64,000 nt of DNA. Source: Candidatus Saccharimonadota bacterium (lineage in GTDB: Bacteria > Patescibacteriota > Saccharimonadia > Saccharimonadales > UBA4665). Below the pieces are notes generated by a model, which saw nothing but the letters and a program-made list of their open reading frames with translations, was not told where the DNA came from and did no database searches. The stretch covers positions 1 through 64,000 of the forward strand of contig DAHXLE010000025.1 in NCBI GenBank assembly GCA_027371825.1, given 5' to 3'. Each line of letters opens with the position of its first letter. Position 1 is the stretch's first letter. Shown here piece by piece: positions 1-8,552 of the stretch. The translations under genes and the position numbers were made by a program.

Positions 1-23
1 CTCTTTTTTACGTTGGTACAATA

Positions 24-114
24 CAAATACGGACAGCGTATAGCTCTCATAGTATTTCTCCTGATTAGTTTGGTAACTTCAGGATACTACGTGACTAATT
101 GCTGTCCGTATTTG
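24..114. repeat. Long inverted repeat, candidate structured RNA
   Basis: Bases 24-37 and 101-114 are perfect 14-bp reverse complements. Inside them, 50-57 can pair with 82-89 (two G-T wobbles) and 67-70 with 75-78 around a 4-nt loop, giving a nested hairpin. It lies in the 149 nt before the stop codon of the first minus-strand gene. No T-run follows the arms closely, so it does not look like a simple terminator. Function unknown; the strand cannot be decided. Confidence 0.45.
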
Positions 115-149
115 GTTAATTATGTTGTAGTAGCAACTTTAATTTGTTA

Positions 150-650
150 TTAAGCCCGAATTGCAAATAATGCAATTGCAGCAGCTACCGAGACATTAAA
201 AGATTCTTTTTTACCTTTCATCGGAATTTCGATGATAGCATCGGATGAATCGAGTATACTTAATTCGATTCCTCCTATCTCTCTTCCGACTATTAAGGCG
301 ACTCTATCCGGAGCCTTATAGTCATGTACCGGTATTGACCGCTTTGATTGTTCTAGTGCAACTATTTCATACTTTGTTTTATGAAGTTCCCTGAGTAGTT
401 TTGATATATCGACGCAGTGCTCCCAGTCAACGTAATGTTCGGCGCCTAAAGATGTTTTTGTGATCCTCTTATTGATTGATTCTGCCAAGAAAGGTAACCT
501 GTCGTCGGTTTTATGTTGAGGATAGGGGGTATAGCCGGTAAGATAGACTTTGCTTACTCCTAACCCGTCAGCGGTTCTTAGCATTGAACCGACGTTATGG
601 GTGCTCCTGACGTTGTGAATTATTAATATCAGTAATCTTTCTGTCGCCAT
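150..650 (-). CDS. TrmH/SpoU-family RNA 2'-O-methyltransferase
   Basis: A 166-aa SPOUT methyltransferase expected to transfer a methyl group from SAM to a ribose 2'-OH of tRNA or rRNA. The three SpoU motifs are visible: NVRSTHNVGS at residues 13-22, the VGREIGGIE block at 121-129, and the knot-forming IPMKGKKESFNVSVA stretch at about 142-156. The length is that of a bare SpoU domain without an N-terminal substrate-binding domain, so the target nucleotide cannot be told from the sequence. It starts at ATG 650 and runs divergently from the pilus ATPase gene. Family assignment is firm; specificity is open. Confidence 0.88.
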   Translation of the reverse strand: MATERLLILIIHNVRSTHNVGSMLRTADGLGVSKVYLTGYTPYPQHKTDDRLPFLAESINKRITKTSLGAEHYVDWEHCVDISKLLRELHKTKYEIVALEQSKRSIPVHDYKAPDRVALIVGREIGGIELSILDSSDAIIEIPMKGKKESFNVSVAAAIALFAIRA

Positions 651-726
651 TATTTAATAATGCTACTACACTTTATCAATTCAGAGAGAGATTTTTTAAA
701 CTTAAGCGGTTATAATAGTACGTGCG

Positions 727-2328
727 ATGAGTCAAGATGCTAGATACGACGAAGAACGAGCCACCGAACGACGTGCCGGTTTGTTGGGACTGAGTTATGT
801 CGATACATCAAAAATTGACAATAAAATTTTATACAAAAGCTTTTTAAGCATACCCGAGATGTATCAGCAGAGAGTGGTTCCCTTGGCTGCCGACCAAAGC
901 AATATTCAGTTTGGAATAACTACCACAACCTCGCAGCAAACCCTGGATAATTTAAGAAGCCGGTTTACGGATCAACGAATATCTTATGCGATTATATCTG
1001 TTACCGGCTTCAATGACTACATGAAATTGTATGATCCACCGACAAAAATAGTGTATCAAGACGTCAACTTGGCAGGCGGTCGTGGTAGTAGCTTAATTGA
1101 TCGTATATCCGCGATATTGGACCAGGTTAGGCCAGACGACATTTTAGCTTATCTAGTCAAGCAGGCATATCAGTTAAAAGCATCGGATATTCATCTTGAA
1201 AATGGCTCTCACTATGCCAGAATTCGAATAAGAGTAGACGGAGTCCTGCACTTTATTGCAAGGCTTAGCTTTGAGAAATACCACAATCTAATGGGCTCTA
1301 TAGCATCGGCGTCTAATATTTCGGTGAACGCTGCTGAAGCCCAAAGTGGTCATATTAACAAAACTTACAACATGCTAAACGGCGAGAGTGTAACGGTTAA
1401 TCTAAGAGTTGAAACTATACCGGCGGCATATGGGCAGGACGTAGTTATGAGACTTTTTAATATAAGTTTAGAGCTTATGAAACTTGATAAGCTGGGGCTC
1501 AGTGTATCAGAGCGAAAGATTGTAGATGATGTCATAAATCATCCCTCGGGAATGGTGCTTGTCGTTGGCCCGACCGGATCCGGTAAGACTACGACTCTTT
1601 ACTCCTTGATAAACACTCTTAATACCGAAGAGAGAAAAATAATAACCCTAGAGGATCCTATCGAATACTATATTGACGGGGTCGTACAAATTCCCGTCAA
1701 TAGTGACGAAGGTACGCAAGGTTTTGCCGATAAACTCAAAGCAATATTAAGGCTAGACCCGAATGTTGTTATGGTTGGAGAAATTCGTGATCAAGATACG
1801 GCTAGAACAGCTCTTCAAGCAGCTTTAACCGGTCAGCTGGTACTATCATCCTTTCACGCCTCTTCGGCGGCAGCTGCGCTGACGAGACTGATAGACTACG
1901 TAGGAATAAATCCAATATTTTCCTCTGCAATCCATCTTATAATGGCGCAGCGTCTGATAAGGCGTCTTGATGATAGTACGAAGATTCCTTATCGACCAGA
2001 CGATAGCTTAATGGCGGAAATAACCAAGGTAATTAATTCCTTGCCCGACGGAACCAATATTCCGGATTTAACTTCAATTACGTTTTATAGACCGGGTAAA
2101 TCAGACTCAAACCCGTTTGGTTACAGCGGACAGTTAGCTATTCGGGAACAACTACAGATGAGCGAAGGTGTGAGAAAAATCTTAAGACTTCCACAGAATG
2201 ATATAACGACGGTAGCAATCGAGGCAGAGGCGGTCAATAATGGCATGTTAACCATGCTTCAAGATGGGGTGCTAAAAGCAATATCTGGCATTACGTCGCT
2301 AGAAGAAGTATATAGAGTTGTAGGCTAA
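727..2328 (+). CDS. pilB: PilB/GspE-family type IV pilus assembly ATPase
   Basis: A 533-aa secretion ATPase of the GspE/PulE/PilB family, the cytoplasmic motor that drives pilin polymerisation. Walker A (GPTGSGKTTT) lies near residues 281-290, the Walker B region with VGEIRD near 349-355, and the histidine box (SSFHA) near 375. The N-terminal 150 residues are a shortened MshEN-like part. The four-cysteine zinc motif that many PilB/GspE proteins carry after the QRL(I/V)RR element is absent; that stretch reads RRLDDSTKIPYRPDD. A TATAAT box at 711-716, 10 nt before the ATG, suggests a very short leader. No other pilus genes lie next to it; L19 follows. Confidence 0.9.
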   Translation: MSQDARYDEERATERRAGLLGLSYVDTSKIDNKILYKSFLSIPEMYQQRVVPLAADQSNIQFGITTTTSQQTLDNLRSRFTDQRISYAIISVTGFNDYMKLYDPPTKIVYQDVNLAGGRGSSLIDRISAILDQVRPDDILAYLVKQAYQLKASDIHLENGSHYARIRIRVDGVLHFIARLSFEKYHNLMGSIASASNISVNAAEAQSGHINKTYNMLNGESVTVNLRVETIPAAYGQDVVMRLFNISLELMKLDKLGLSVSERKIVDDVINHPSGMVLVVGPTGSGKTTTLYSLINTLNTEERKIITLEDPIEYYIDGVVQIPVNSDEGTQGFADKLKAILRLDPNVVMVGEIRDQDTARTALQAALTGQLVLSSFHASSAAAALTRLIDYVGINPIFSSAIHLIMAQRLIRRLDDSTKIPYRPDDSLMAEITKVINSLPDGTNIPDLTSITFYRPGKSDSNPFGYSGQLAIREQLQMSEGVRKILRLPQNDITTVAIEAEAVNNGMLTMLQDGVLKAISGITSLEEVYRVVG

Positions 2329-2339
2329 GTCGAGACTAC

Positions 2340-2368
2340 TTGCGTTTATAGAGATAATCGTGTAAGAT
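2340..2368 (+). promoter_or_regulatory. Promoter for rplS
   Basis: TTGCGT at 2340-2345, a 17-bp spacer and TAAGAT at 2363-2368 form a sigma-70-type promoter. Transcription should start near 2375, leaving a leader of about 20 nt that holds an AGGA ribosome site before the ATG at 2398. Confidence 0.5.
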
Positions 2369-2397
2369 TTTGTATAAATAGTAAGTCAGGAATAGAT

Positions 2398-2919
2398 ATG
2401 GAATCGGTAATTCAACAGGTTGAGGCGCGTTTCAAAAAAGCTGCCGTCGTTAATGTGAAAAGCGGTGATATGGTTAAGGTGCACCAAAAGATTCGAGAAA
2501 ACGGCAAAGAACGTGTTCAGGTTTTTCAGGGACTTGTCATACGAACGGATCGGAAGAATAGCCACACCAGCCGCATTACCGTTCGAAGAATAGCCAGTGG
2601 CGTGGGCGTAGAAAAAAGCTTCCTGCTACACAGCCCCCTGGTTCTTAAAGTTGAGATAACCAAACGAAGCAAAGTACGCCGGAACTATCTAAGCTATATG
2701 CGTGGCCTTACAGGAAAAGCTGCCAGATTGAGTGGCGTAGATTTTGATAGAGAAAAAGTAAATTCTATAAAAGATGAAGCTTCCGAGGCTGAAGAGGAAA
2801 AACTGAAAGAAGAAGTCGCTAAAGCTGCAGAAGAAGAAATTGCCAAAAAAGCCAAAGAGGAAGCCAAGATCGAAGCGAAAGCGGAAGCAGCGTTAGCGGC
2901 ACACAAGAATGCAGCTTAG
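2398..2919 (+). CDS. rplS: 50S ribosomal protein L19 with long charged tail
   Basis: Residues 1-115 are a complete L19: KSGDMVKVHQKIRE, QVFQGLVI and KVRRNYLSYMRG are family blocks. L19 sits at the 30S-50S interface. The protein is 173 aa against about 115 in most bacteria; the extra 55-60 residues are almost only Ala, Glu and Lys in a repeating pattern that should form a solvent-exposed single helix. An AGGA ribosome-binding site precedes the ATG, which is set by homology to the L19 N-terminus. The gene stands alone, without rpsP, rimM or trmD, its usual neighbours. Confidence 0.95.
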   Translation: MESVIQQVEARFKKAAVVNVKSGDMVKVHQKIRENGKERVQVFQGLVIRTDRKNSHTSRITVRRIASGVGVEKSFLLHSPLVLKVEITKRSKVRRNYLSYMRGLTGKAARLSGVDFDREKVNSIKDEASEAEEEKLKEEVAKAAEEEIAKKAKEEAKIEAKAEAALAAHKNAA

Positions 2920-2946
2920 ATTATCTCGATCTTTTTAAAACCGTTT

Positions 2947-3804
2947 CTATTGTATTGATAAAACAGGATTCCGGCGAGCCGGACGATGCTCTTTAAGCAG
3001 TAAAATAGGCGAAATCTTACGACTCTTATCGTCGAAACTTCTGTATAAAAGTCTCAGCGGAAGATAACACGCCAACACTAAGCCAACGACCGGATAAAGC
3101 GATAATCTATTTAATGCGCCGTGACTTTTGTACGAGTTTAGATTGGCACTTACATATCTAATAAAATCTAACGGTGAGACGTCAATACACCTACCCGATA
3201 CTCCGGCTTTGAGCTCGGTAATAAACCCAAGACTCATGTCGTGTTTACTGAGATGTATGGCTAAATCTAAATCTTCATGTATATTATTGCTTTGACAGAC
3301 TTCATGTTGAACTGTTTGCCAGGAGCTTCGTCTAAGTGCCATATTGCTGCCGAACAGGTAAGGGTACCGATGCTGCGAAAAGTATAGCCACTTACGACAG
3401 ACAAGATCAGCTCTGTCGATAATGCTTGACAGTGGAGCATCGTAATAATGAATAGATCCGGTAATAGCACTAACGTCACTATCTTGATAGATATTGCAAA
3501 TAGTCTCTACCCAGTTATCGCTAATAATTGTGTCGGCATCGATTCGTCCGATAATATCTCCAGTGGCGTAGTTGAACCCAGTGTCCCTGACGTAAGGAAG
3601 TCCCTTTCGGGGTTCATTAACTAGTGTTACGAAGTCGTAATTAAGGGCTATATCGACTGTCTTATCGGTTGAATTATTGTTGATGACAATAACTTCATAT
3701 GGCACTACGGTTTGTCTTGATATGGCCTCTAAACACTGCCCGAGGAGCCGTTCTTCGTTATGGGCCGGTATGACAATAGATACCGTTAATTCTTTATCGT
3801 GCAT
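2947..3804 (-). CDS. Family 2 glycosyltransferase
   Basis: A 285-aa GT-A glycosyltransferase. The chosen start is the ATG at 3804, which opens directly on the GT2 signature VSIVIPAHNEERLL (residues 8-21). The open frame runs 70 codons further upstream, but that stretch is not GT2-like, overlaps rnhB and crosses the intergenic region. The metal-binding DxD is D89-A90-D91 and the acceptor-side ED lies in HEDLD at 186-190. A hydrophobic segment at about 224-243 probably contacts the membrane. It likely adds a sugar in cell-envelope glycan synthesis; the sugar is unknown. A TATAAT box (minus strand, 3822-3817) 12 nt before the ATG predicts a near-leaderless mRNA. Confidence 0.85.
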   Translation of the reverse strand: MHDKELTVSIVIPAHNEERLLGQCLEAISRQTVVPYEVIVINNNSTDKTVDIALNYDFVTLVNEPRKGLPYVRDTGFNYATGDIIGRIDADTIISDNWVETICNIYQDSDVSAITGSIHYYDAPLSSIIDRADLVCRKWLYFSQHRYPYLFGSNMALRRSSWQTVQHEVCQSNNIHEDLDLAIHLSKHDMSLGFITELKAGVSGRCIDVSPLDFIRYVSANLNSYKSHGALNRLSLYPVVGLVLACYLPLRLLYRSFDDKSRKISPILLLKEHRPARRNPVLSIQ

Positions 3805-3895
3805 TATGACTACTACATTATAGACTGCTATTGTTAATATTTTGCTGGGTTTTTTGGCATATCCTAAGTTGTGACTTGGTGGTACAATCGAGCAA

Positions 3896-4450
3896 ATGAT
3901 TATTCTCGGCGTAGATGAGGTAGGACGAGGAAGTTGGGCCGGCCCTCTAGTGGCAGGGGCTGTTATTCTAAAGTCACCAATTGATGGTCTTACTGATTCT
4001 AAGCTTTTAAGCAAGAAACAAAGGGAAAAATTATCCGCTCAGATTCTTCAGTTTTCCGATGCCTATGCGCTTGGTTGGGTAAGTCCTAAAATCATAGATA
4101 AACTCGGGCTGACGGCATCAGTACGATTGGCTATGCAAAGAGCCGTTAAGAGAATCTCGGTTTCATACGACCAATTAATAGTCGACGGCAACATTAATTA
4201 TCTGTCAAGCATTGCTAAGAGTAAAGCGATTGTCAGAGCCGACCTCAGCGTCGCAAGCGTTAGCGCAGCATCTGTTATTGCTAAAGTTGCTAGAGATGAG
4301 TACATGAAAAATCAGAGTATGCTCTATCCACAGTATGGTTTTGACAGTAACGTAGGGTACGGTACCGCCAAGCATTTATCGGCTCTTAAACTCGTTGGAC
4401 TCTGTCCATTGCACCGCTTAAGTTATCGTCCGGTAGCAGCTTTTCTGTGA
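3896..4450 (+). CDS. rnhB: Ribonuclease HII
   Basis: A 184-aa RNase HII, which cuts the RNA strand of RNA-DNA hybrids and removes single misincorporated ribonucleotides. The DEVGRG block (residues 7-12) supplies the first two acidic catalytic residues, the third is in LIVDG near residue 97, and the SVASVSAASVIAKVARDEYM block carries the family signature and fourth acidic position. Length is slightly short for the family. It is divergent from the glycosyltransferase gene. TACAAT at 3883-3888 lies 7 nt before the ATG, so a leaderless transcript is likely, although no good -35 is seen. Confidence 0.95.
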   Translation: MIILGVDEVGRGSWAGPLVAGAVILKSPIDGLTDSKLLSKKQREKLSAQILQFSDAYALGWVSPKIIDKLGLTASVRLAMQRAVKRISVSYDQLIVDGNINYLSSIAKSKAIVRADLSVASVSAASVIAKVARDEYMKNQSMLYPQYGFDSNVGYGTAKHLSALKLVGLCPLHRLSYRPVAAFL

Positions 4451-4451
4451 G

Positions 4452-7070
4452 TTAGCGGAAGAATTTTAAAATAGCATCAAGATCTCGCTTTTTCCAGGCC
4501 GATTGATACTCTATTATTTCGCAGCCTTGCTTAAATGCTCTCTCGATTCCGGGTTCCATTCTAGGTTCAAAGAAATTTTTGTATTCCGACAATAAGTGTT
4601 CATCACCATACGACTTGGCGCAGTAAATCGGAAAGCGAGAAAAACTTAAATCTGTACCGAGCGTGCTCTTGAGCCACGTCCAGTGGTCTTTAAACCATTC
4701 CCAGGTTGCATCACGCGCAAAACGATTGGCAAAGCTGTATGCCACCCAATATGATACATCCTGCGGTCTTACGTTCGGGCCATCAATTTGTTCCAGTGCT
4801 TTCTTGATAATGTCAGGTGTACAAAAAGCTGTCAGAGCTGCTGATAAAATTACTTTTTCTTCACTGTTGTTGGTCGTATTGTGGAGGTTTAAAAGTTTAT
4901 TGTATTCCTTAATTCCGCCCTCTCTCGCTACCGTAACGTATACAACGCCGCGTATATTCGGGTCGATAAACGAATCTTTGTTTATTTTAGCAAACCTCTT
5001 GAAGGCTTCGGATATGACGGGCTTATCTTTAGATATCGAAGCTAAAGATAGAATAGTGGGCCGTAGTAATGTATCAAAATGAGACTCATTTTTCCCGGCC
5101 TCCCAACCTAGGCGATCAAGTTGCTCCTTGGCAATTTTAATTACAAAAGGTTGCATAGAACTTCGTAAGCTTTCATCGGCCATTACCGACCTTATGCTCC
5201 CGAGGCCTGATGCTATGATGTCCCAAACAAAAGGGCTGTCTTCGCCTTTGTCGGAGTCGATTAAGCTCAAAAAATTTGTCGTAGGGGACGAGCCGTTAAC
5301 GGCGTTTTCGAGAGAATCATTGAATATTCTAATTCGATCTTCTGTGCCTATGCGATGATTCAAAAGAGACTTACGCAGAATCTCCTGATATTTGTCGTTA
5401 CTGTAACTCGTCCTAAAGAAACCGTTGCTACCAGAGTTTAGAAGTAACAGGGTTTCATCCGACTTACTACTATCAAAAGTAAAATTACCTGAGGATTTAT
5501 TGAGTGTATCTTCGCTTAAAGCGATACTCGATCCAAGCGGGATGGGCCATAATTGATCGTCAAGTTTACTTACTGGTTTATCTTGATCGGATATTTGATG
5601 TTGGTGAGGCGTTAGAGTAAAACGTTTTTGAGACAGTGCAATATTACCTGCTTGCAAGTCAATATCAGCTGTAACAACAGGAAAACCAGACTGTGTTGTC
5701 CAGGAGTTCATGAAATCTTTGACCGGCCTATTGGAAACTTGACTCAAAGATTCCCATAAATCAACGGTATCGGTATTGCTATAGGAGTGGGATTTAAGAT
5801 AATGTCTCAGTCCGTCTCGAAAAAATTCTTCACCAAGATAGTGATAAAGCATATTGATGACGCTTGAGCCTTTGCAGTAACTGATATTATCGAAAATAGT
5901 CCGTATTTCGTCAGGATGGTTAATTGTTACCTCGACCGGATGCGTGTTTATGAGAGCATCTTGCTTAAGGGCGGATTCTTGTTCGTTAACTATAAACTCG
6001 CTCCACATCTGCCACTCGGGATACAAATGATCTATGGCAAAATATTCCATCCAACTGGCAAAACCTTCATTTAGCCAGAGATCAGTCCACCATCTCATTG
6101 TCACCAGGTTGCCGAACCATTGATGGGCAAGCTCATGCGCAACCACTAATGCTACGTACTGTAGACTGCTAAGGCTGGTTTTCTTAGAATCCACAAGAAG
6201 AGCTTGTTCTCGGAAAGTTATACATCCCCAATTTTCCATAGCACCAGACGAAAAGTCGGGTAATGCAATGAGGTCGCATTTTTTTAAGGGGTACGGAATA
6301 TCGAAATAGTCACTGTAGAACTCGATTACTTTTACGGCCGTATCCAGCGCGAATTTCACATAAGAAACGTTATTCGGAGTCGCATATGCCCTGATAGTTA
6401 TGCCGTCCTTTGTATGACTTTCCAAATAGTCCATGTCACCGTATACAAAAGCCAGCAAGTAGGTACTCATCACGGGTGTTTTTAAGAACTTAGTAATCCT
6501 TAACTTGTCTTCATTGTCTTTAGATTTGAATAACTTCCGGCTTTCAACCGGTGTGTTGGATAAGACGACTGCGTCGGAGGGAGTAACCAGAGATAACTCA
6601 AATGTTGCCTTAGCCTCAGGCTCGTCAATGCAAGGGAAGGCCTGACGGGCGTAATGACTTTCAAATTGGGTAGCTATCAGCATCTTATCTTTCCCTTTAT
6701 CCGAAAAATAACAAGGGTATATGCCATCCATGGGCTGTGTTATTTGACCATCAAAATCAATCTCAATTCTATATTTGCCGGGGTATAATAGTTTATCGAA
6801 GTGTAATCTTAGTTCTTCGTAGCTTTTATGCGAGTTAATTCGGGAGGGGATTAGTTTTTCCTGACCGTTTTTTGTAGATAAATATACCGTAGCGTTTAAT
6901 ATCTTTAGATTTTTCTGATGCAAGGTAAGCCTTTTACTGGGACGACCACGTTTATGCCCGTCAATGACAACACTGCCGTGGAATATCATCGCTCTTGTGT
7001 CGGGGTAAAGAAATATCTTGTAATTATCGGGCTGAAACCCGATAAATAGTCTCCGTACTTTTTTGCTCAT
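4452..7070 (-). CDS. pepN: M1-family aminopeptidase (aminopeptidase N type)
   Basis: An 872-aa zinc metallopeptidase that removes N-terminal residues from peptides. The substrate-binding GAMENWG motif is at about residues 276-282, the zinc motif HELAHQ at 312-317 and the third ligand in NEGFA near 334. The C-terminal half is the helical ERAP1-like domain. No signal peptide is visible, so it is probably cytoplasmic and could recycle imported peptides, which would suit an organism depending on a host (inference). It ends 2 nt from the stop of rnhB in convergent arrangement. The ATG at 7070 lies exactly at the predicted transcription start of its promoter. Confidence 0.95.
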   Translation of the reverse strand: MSKKVRRLFIGFQPDNYKIFLYPDTRAMIFHGSVVIDGHKRGRPSKRLTLHQKNLKILNATVYLSTKNGQEKLIPSRINSHKSYEELRLHFDKLLYPGKYRIEIDFDGQITQPMDGIYPCYFSDKGKDKMLIATQFESHYARQAFPCIDEPEAKATFELSLVTPSDAVVLSNTPVESRKLFKSKDNEDKLRITKFLKTPVMSTYLLAFVYGDMDYLESHTKDGITIRAYATPNNVSYVKFALDTAVKVIEFYSDYFDIPYPLKKCDLIALPDFSSGAMENWGCITFREQALLVDSKKTSLSSLQYVALVVAHELAHQWFGNLVTMRWWTDLWLNEGFASWMEYFAIDHLYPEWQMWSEFIVNEQESALKQDALINTHPVEVTINHPDEIRTIFDNISYCKGSSVINMLYHYLGEEFFRDGLRHYLKSHSYSNTDTVDLWESLSQVSNRPVKDFMNSWTTQSGFPVVTADIDLQAGNIALSQKRFTLTPHQHQISDQDKPVSKLDDQLWPIPLGSSIALSEDTLNKSSGNFTFDSSKSDETLLLLNSGSNGFFRTSYSNDKYQEILRKSLLNHRIGTEDRIRIFNDSLENAVNGSSPTTNFLSLIDSDKGEDSPFVWDIIASGLGSIRSVMADESLRSSMQPFVIKIAKEQLDRLGWEAGKNESHFDTLLRPTILSLASISKDKPVISEAFKRFAKINKDSFIDPNIRGVVYVTVAREGGIKEYNKLLNLHNTTNNSEEKVILSAALTAFCTPDIIKKALEQIDGPNVRPQDVSYWVAYSFANRFARDATWEWFKDHWTWLKSTLGTDLSFSRFPIYCAKSYGDEHLLSEYKNFFEPRMEPGIERAFKQGCEIIEYQSAWKKRDLDAILKFFR

Positions 7071-7077
7071 TCATGCT

Positions 7078-7107
7078 ATTTTACCAGTCCTTGCATAAGT
7101 GTTTCAA
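7078..7107 (-). promoter_or_regulatory. Leaderless promoter for pepN
   Basis: On the minus strand TTGAAA (7107-7102), an 18-bp spacer and TAAAAT (7083-7078) are followed by 7 nt and then the pepN ATG at 7070. Initiation would fall on the A of the start codon. It overlaps the divergent nusA promoter. Confidence 0.55.
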
Positions 7108-7119
7108 CTGATATATACT
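7091..7119 (+). promoter_or_regulatory. Promoter for nusA
   Basis: TTGCAT at 7091-7096, a spacer of exactly 17 bp and TATACT at 7114-7119. Start of transcription is expected near 7126, giving a 63-nt leader that contains the hairpin at 7141-7165. Confidence 0.65.
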
Positions 7120-7140
7120 AACAATGTTGAAATGTAAATC

Positions 7141-7165
7141 TCCGGCCAGATTGGTCGGATTTTTT
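7141..7165 (+). terminator. Intrinsic terminator or attenuator in the nusA leader
   Basis: A 7-bp G+C-rich stem (TCCGGCC with GGTCGGA, one G-T pair), a 5-nt loop, then six T residues at 7160-7165: the standard form of an intrinsic terminator. It points towards nusA and lies between that gene's promoter and its ribosome-binding site, where no upstream gene ends on this strand. Control of nusA by its own termination activity is therefore a reasonable inference. Confidence 0.6.
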
Positions 7166-7188
7166 AATGAAAGGATCAAGGCAAACAC

Positions 7189-8358
7189 ATGGATTTAGAT
7201 TTAAAACAATTGGTTATGGCCATAAAGACTATTGCCGAAGAGAAGAATCTGCCCGAAGAAGTCGTCAAAGAAGCGGTTGAGCAAGCGCTTGCGGCAGCAT
7301 ATCGCAGAGACTATGGGGATCGCGATCAAGATGTGCGGGTTAGTCTCAATGTTAACACCGGAGAGATTGACGCGTTCGTCACCAAAGAAGTAGTCGATAC
7401 TCCAGGCAGTGATGCCTATGAGATATCCCTAAAGGATGCCCTAAAGCTTAAGAAAACTGCCGTTGTCGGTGATAAGATTGAAGTCCATCAAAAAATTGAT
7501 GACTTCGGTCGAGTAGCTGCTCAAACTGCAAAACAAGTTATTCTTCAGCGACTCAGAGAAGCCGAGCGAGAGATTATCATGGAAGAATATGAAGATAAAA
7601 TCGGCACTATCATTAACGGTATGGTAGTCAGACAGGAGCCGAGTATCGTTCGAGTGGATCTTGGCCGTGCTCAAGCTATTATGCCCAGGAGCGAGCAGAT
7701 ACAAGGGGAGAGATATTATCCCGGTCAGCGAATAAAAGTGTATCTTAAAGACGTAGAGCGTGGGCTGCGAGGTCCGCAGCTTATAGTAAGTCGCGGCTGT
7801 AATGAGTTTATCGAGTGGCTGTTCAGGGCGGAGGTTCCAGAAATGGAAAATAACGCCGTCGAGATAAAAGGAATGGCTAGAGAAGCCGGAGTGAGAACAA
7901 AAATTGCCGTTAGCTCCAGCCTACCGGGTGTTGATCCTGTCGGTACTTTTGTTGGCGGACACGGCACGAGAGTTAACGCTGTGATGGGCGAAATAGGCGA
8001 GCAGGAAAAAATTGACATCATAGTATTTAGCGACGACACCCGTTCCTATATTACGAACGCTCTAAGTCCGACTAAAGTCACTAAAGTGATTATTGACGAT
8101 AAATCTAAGAGAGCACAGGTTTTGGTTCCCGAAGACCAGCTAAGTATTGCTATCGGTAAATCCGGGCAGAACGTCAGATTGGCCAGTAAGTTAACCGGTT
8201 ACGAGCTTGACGTTGAAGCTGACCGACAAGATGTACCCAAAGAAACCGTGAAGCCGGATGAACCTCATCATGTTCCAAAACTAAAAAAGAAGGAACAGCT
8301 CGAGAGCTCGTTACTTGAGGCAATCGAAGAGCACGGCGTCGACCAGCTTGATCAATAA
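7189..8358 (+). CDS. nusA: Transcription termination/antitermination factor NusA
   Basis: A 389-aa NusA, which binds RNA polymerase and nascent RNA and modulates pausing and termination. In order: the polymerase-binding N-terminal domain (1-125), an S1 domain (about 130-200), and tandem KH domains, the first holding GGHGTRVNAV near residues 258-267 and the second IGKSGQNVRL near 322-331. The C-terminal acidic repeats of E. coli NusA are absent, as in most bacteria outside the Proteobacteria. The ribosome site is AAAGGATC. The usual partners rimP and infB are not adjacent. The leader carries a terminator-like hairpin, which suggests autoregulation. Confidence 0.95.
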   Translation: MDLDLKQLVMAIKTIAEEKNLPEEVVKEAVEQALAAAYRRDYGDRDQDVRVSLNVNTGEIDAFVTKEVVDTPGSDAYEISLKDALKLKKTAVVGDKIEVHQKIDDFGRVAAQTAKQVILQRLREAEREIIMEEYEDKIGTIINGMVVRQEPSIVRVDLGRAQAIMPRSEQIQGERYYPGQRIKVYLKDVERGLRGPQLIVSRGCNEFIEWLFRAEVPEMENNAVEIKGMAREAGVRTKIAVSSSLPGVDPVGTFVGGHGTRVNAVMGEIGEQEKIDIIVFSDDTRSYITNALSPTKVTKVIIDDKSKRAQVLVPEDQLSIAIGKSGQNVRLASKLTGYELDVEADRQDVPKETVKPDEPHHVPKLKKKEQLESSLLEAIEEHGVDQLDQ

Positions 8359-8376
8359 ATATATGTAGTAATAAAA

Positions 8377-8415
8377 TTAGCACTCTTGACTTGTGAGTGC
8401 CAATAAGGCTATTAT
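8377..8415 (+). promoter_or_regulatory. CIRCE operator overlapping the clpC promoter
   Basis: TTAGCACTC (8377-8385), 9 nt, GAGTGCCAA (8395-8403): the CIRCE inverted repeat bound by the heat-shock repressor HrcA, with one mismatch to the TTAGCACTC-N9-GAGTGCTAA consensus. The spacer contains TTGACT (8386-8391), which forms a -35 with TATTAT at 8410-8415 (18 bp apart), so bound HrcA would block RNA polymerase. This predicts an hrcA gene outside the window. Confidence 0.9.
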
Positions 8416-8552
8416 ATTTGATGTAGCGTAATCACTTTAAATTGTTTTATGTATGTGTTAAATATTACAGTTTGTATTGAGGCTACACCAGTAAACTAAA
8501 ATATGTTACGGATAATTAGTGTCAGTTTTCTTAAAGTTGGAGATTAATTAAT

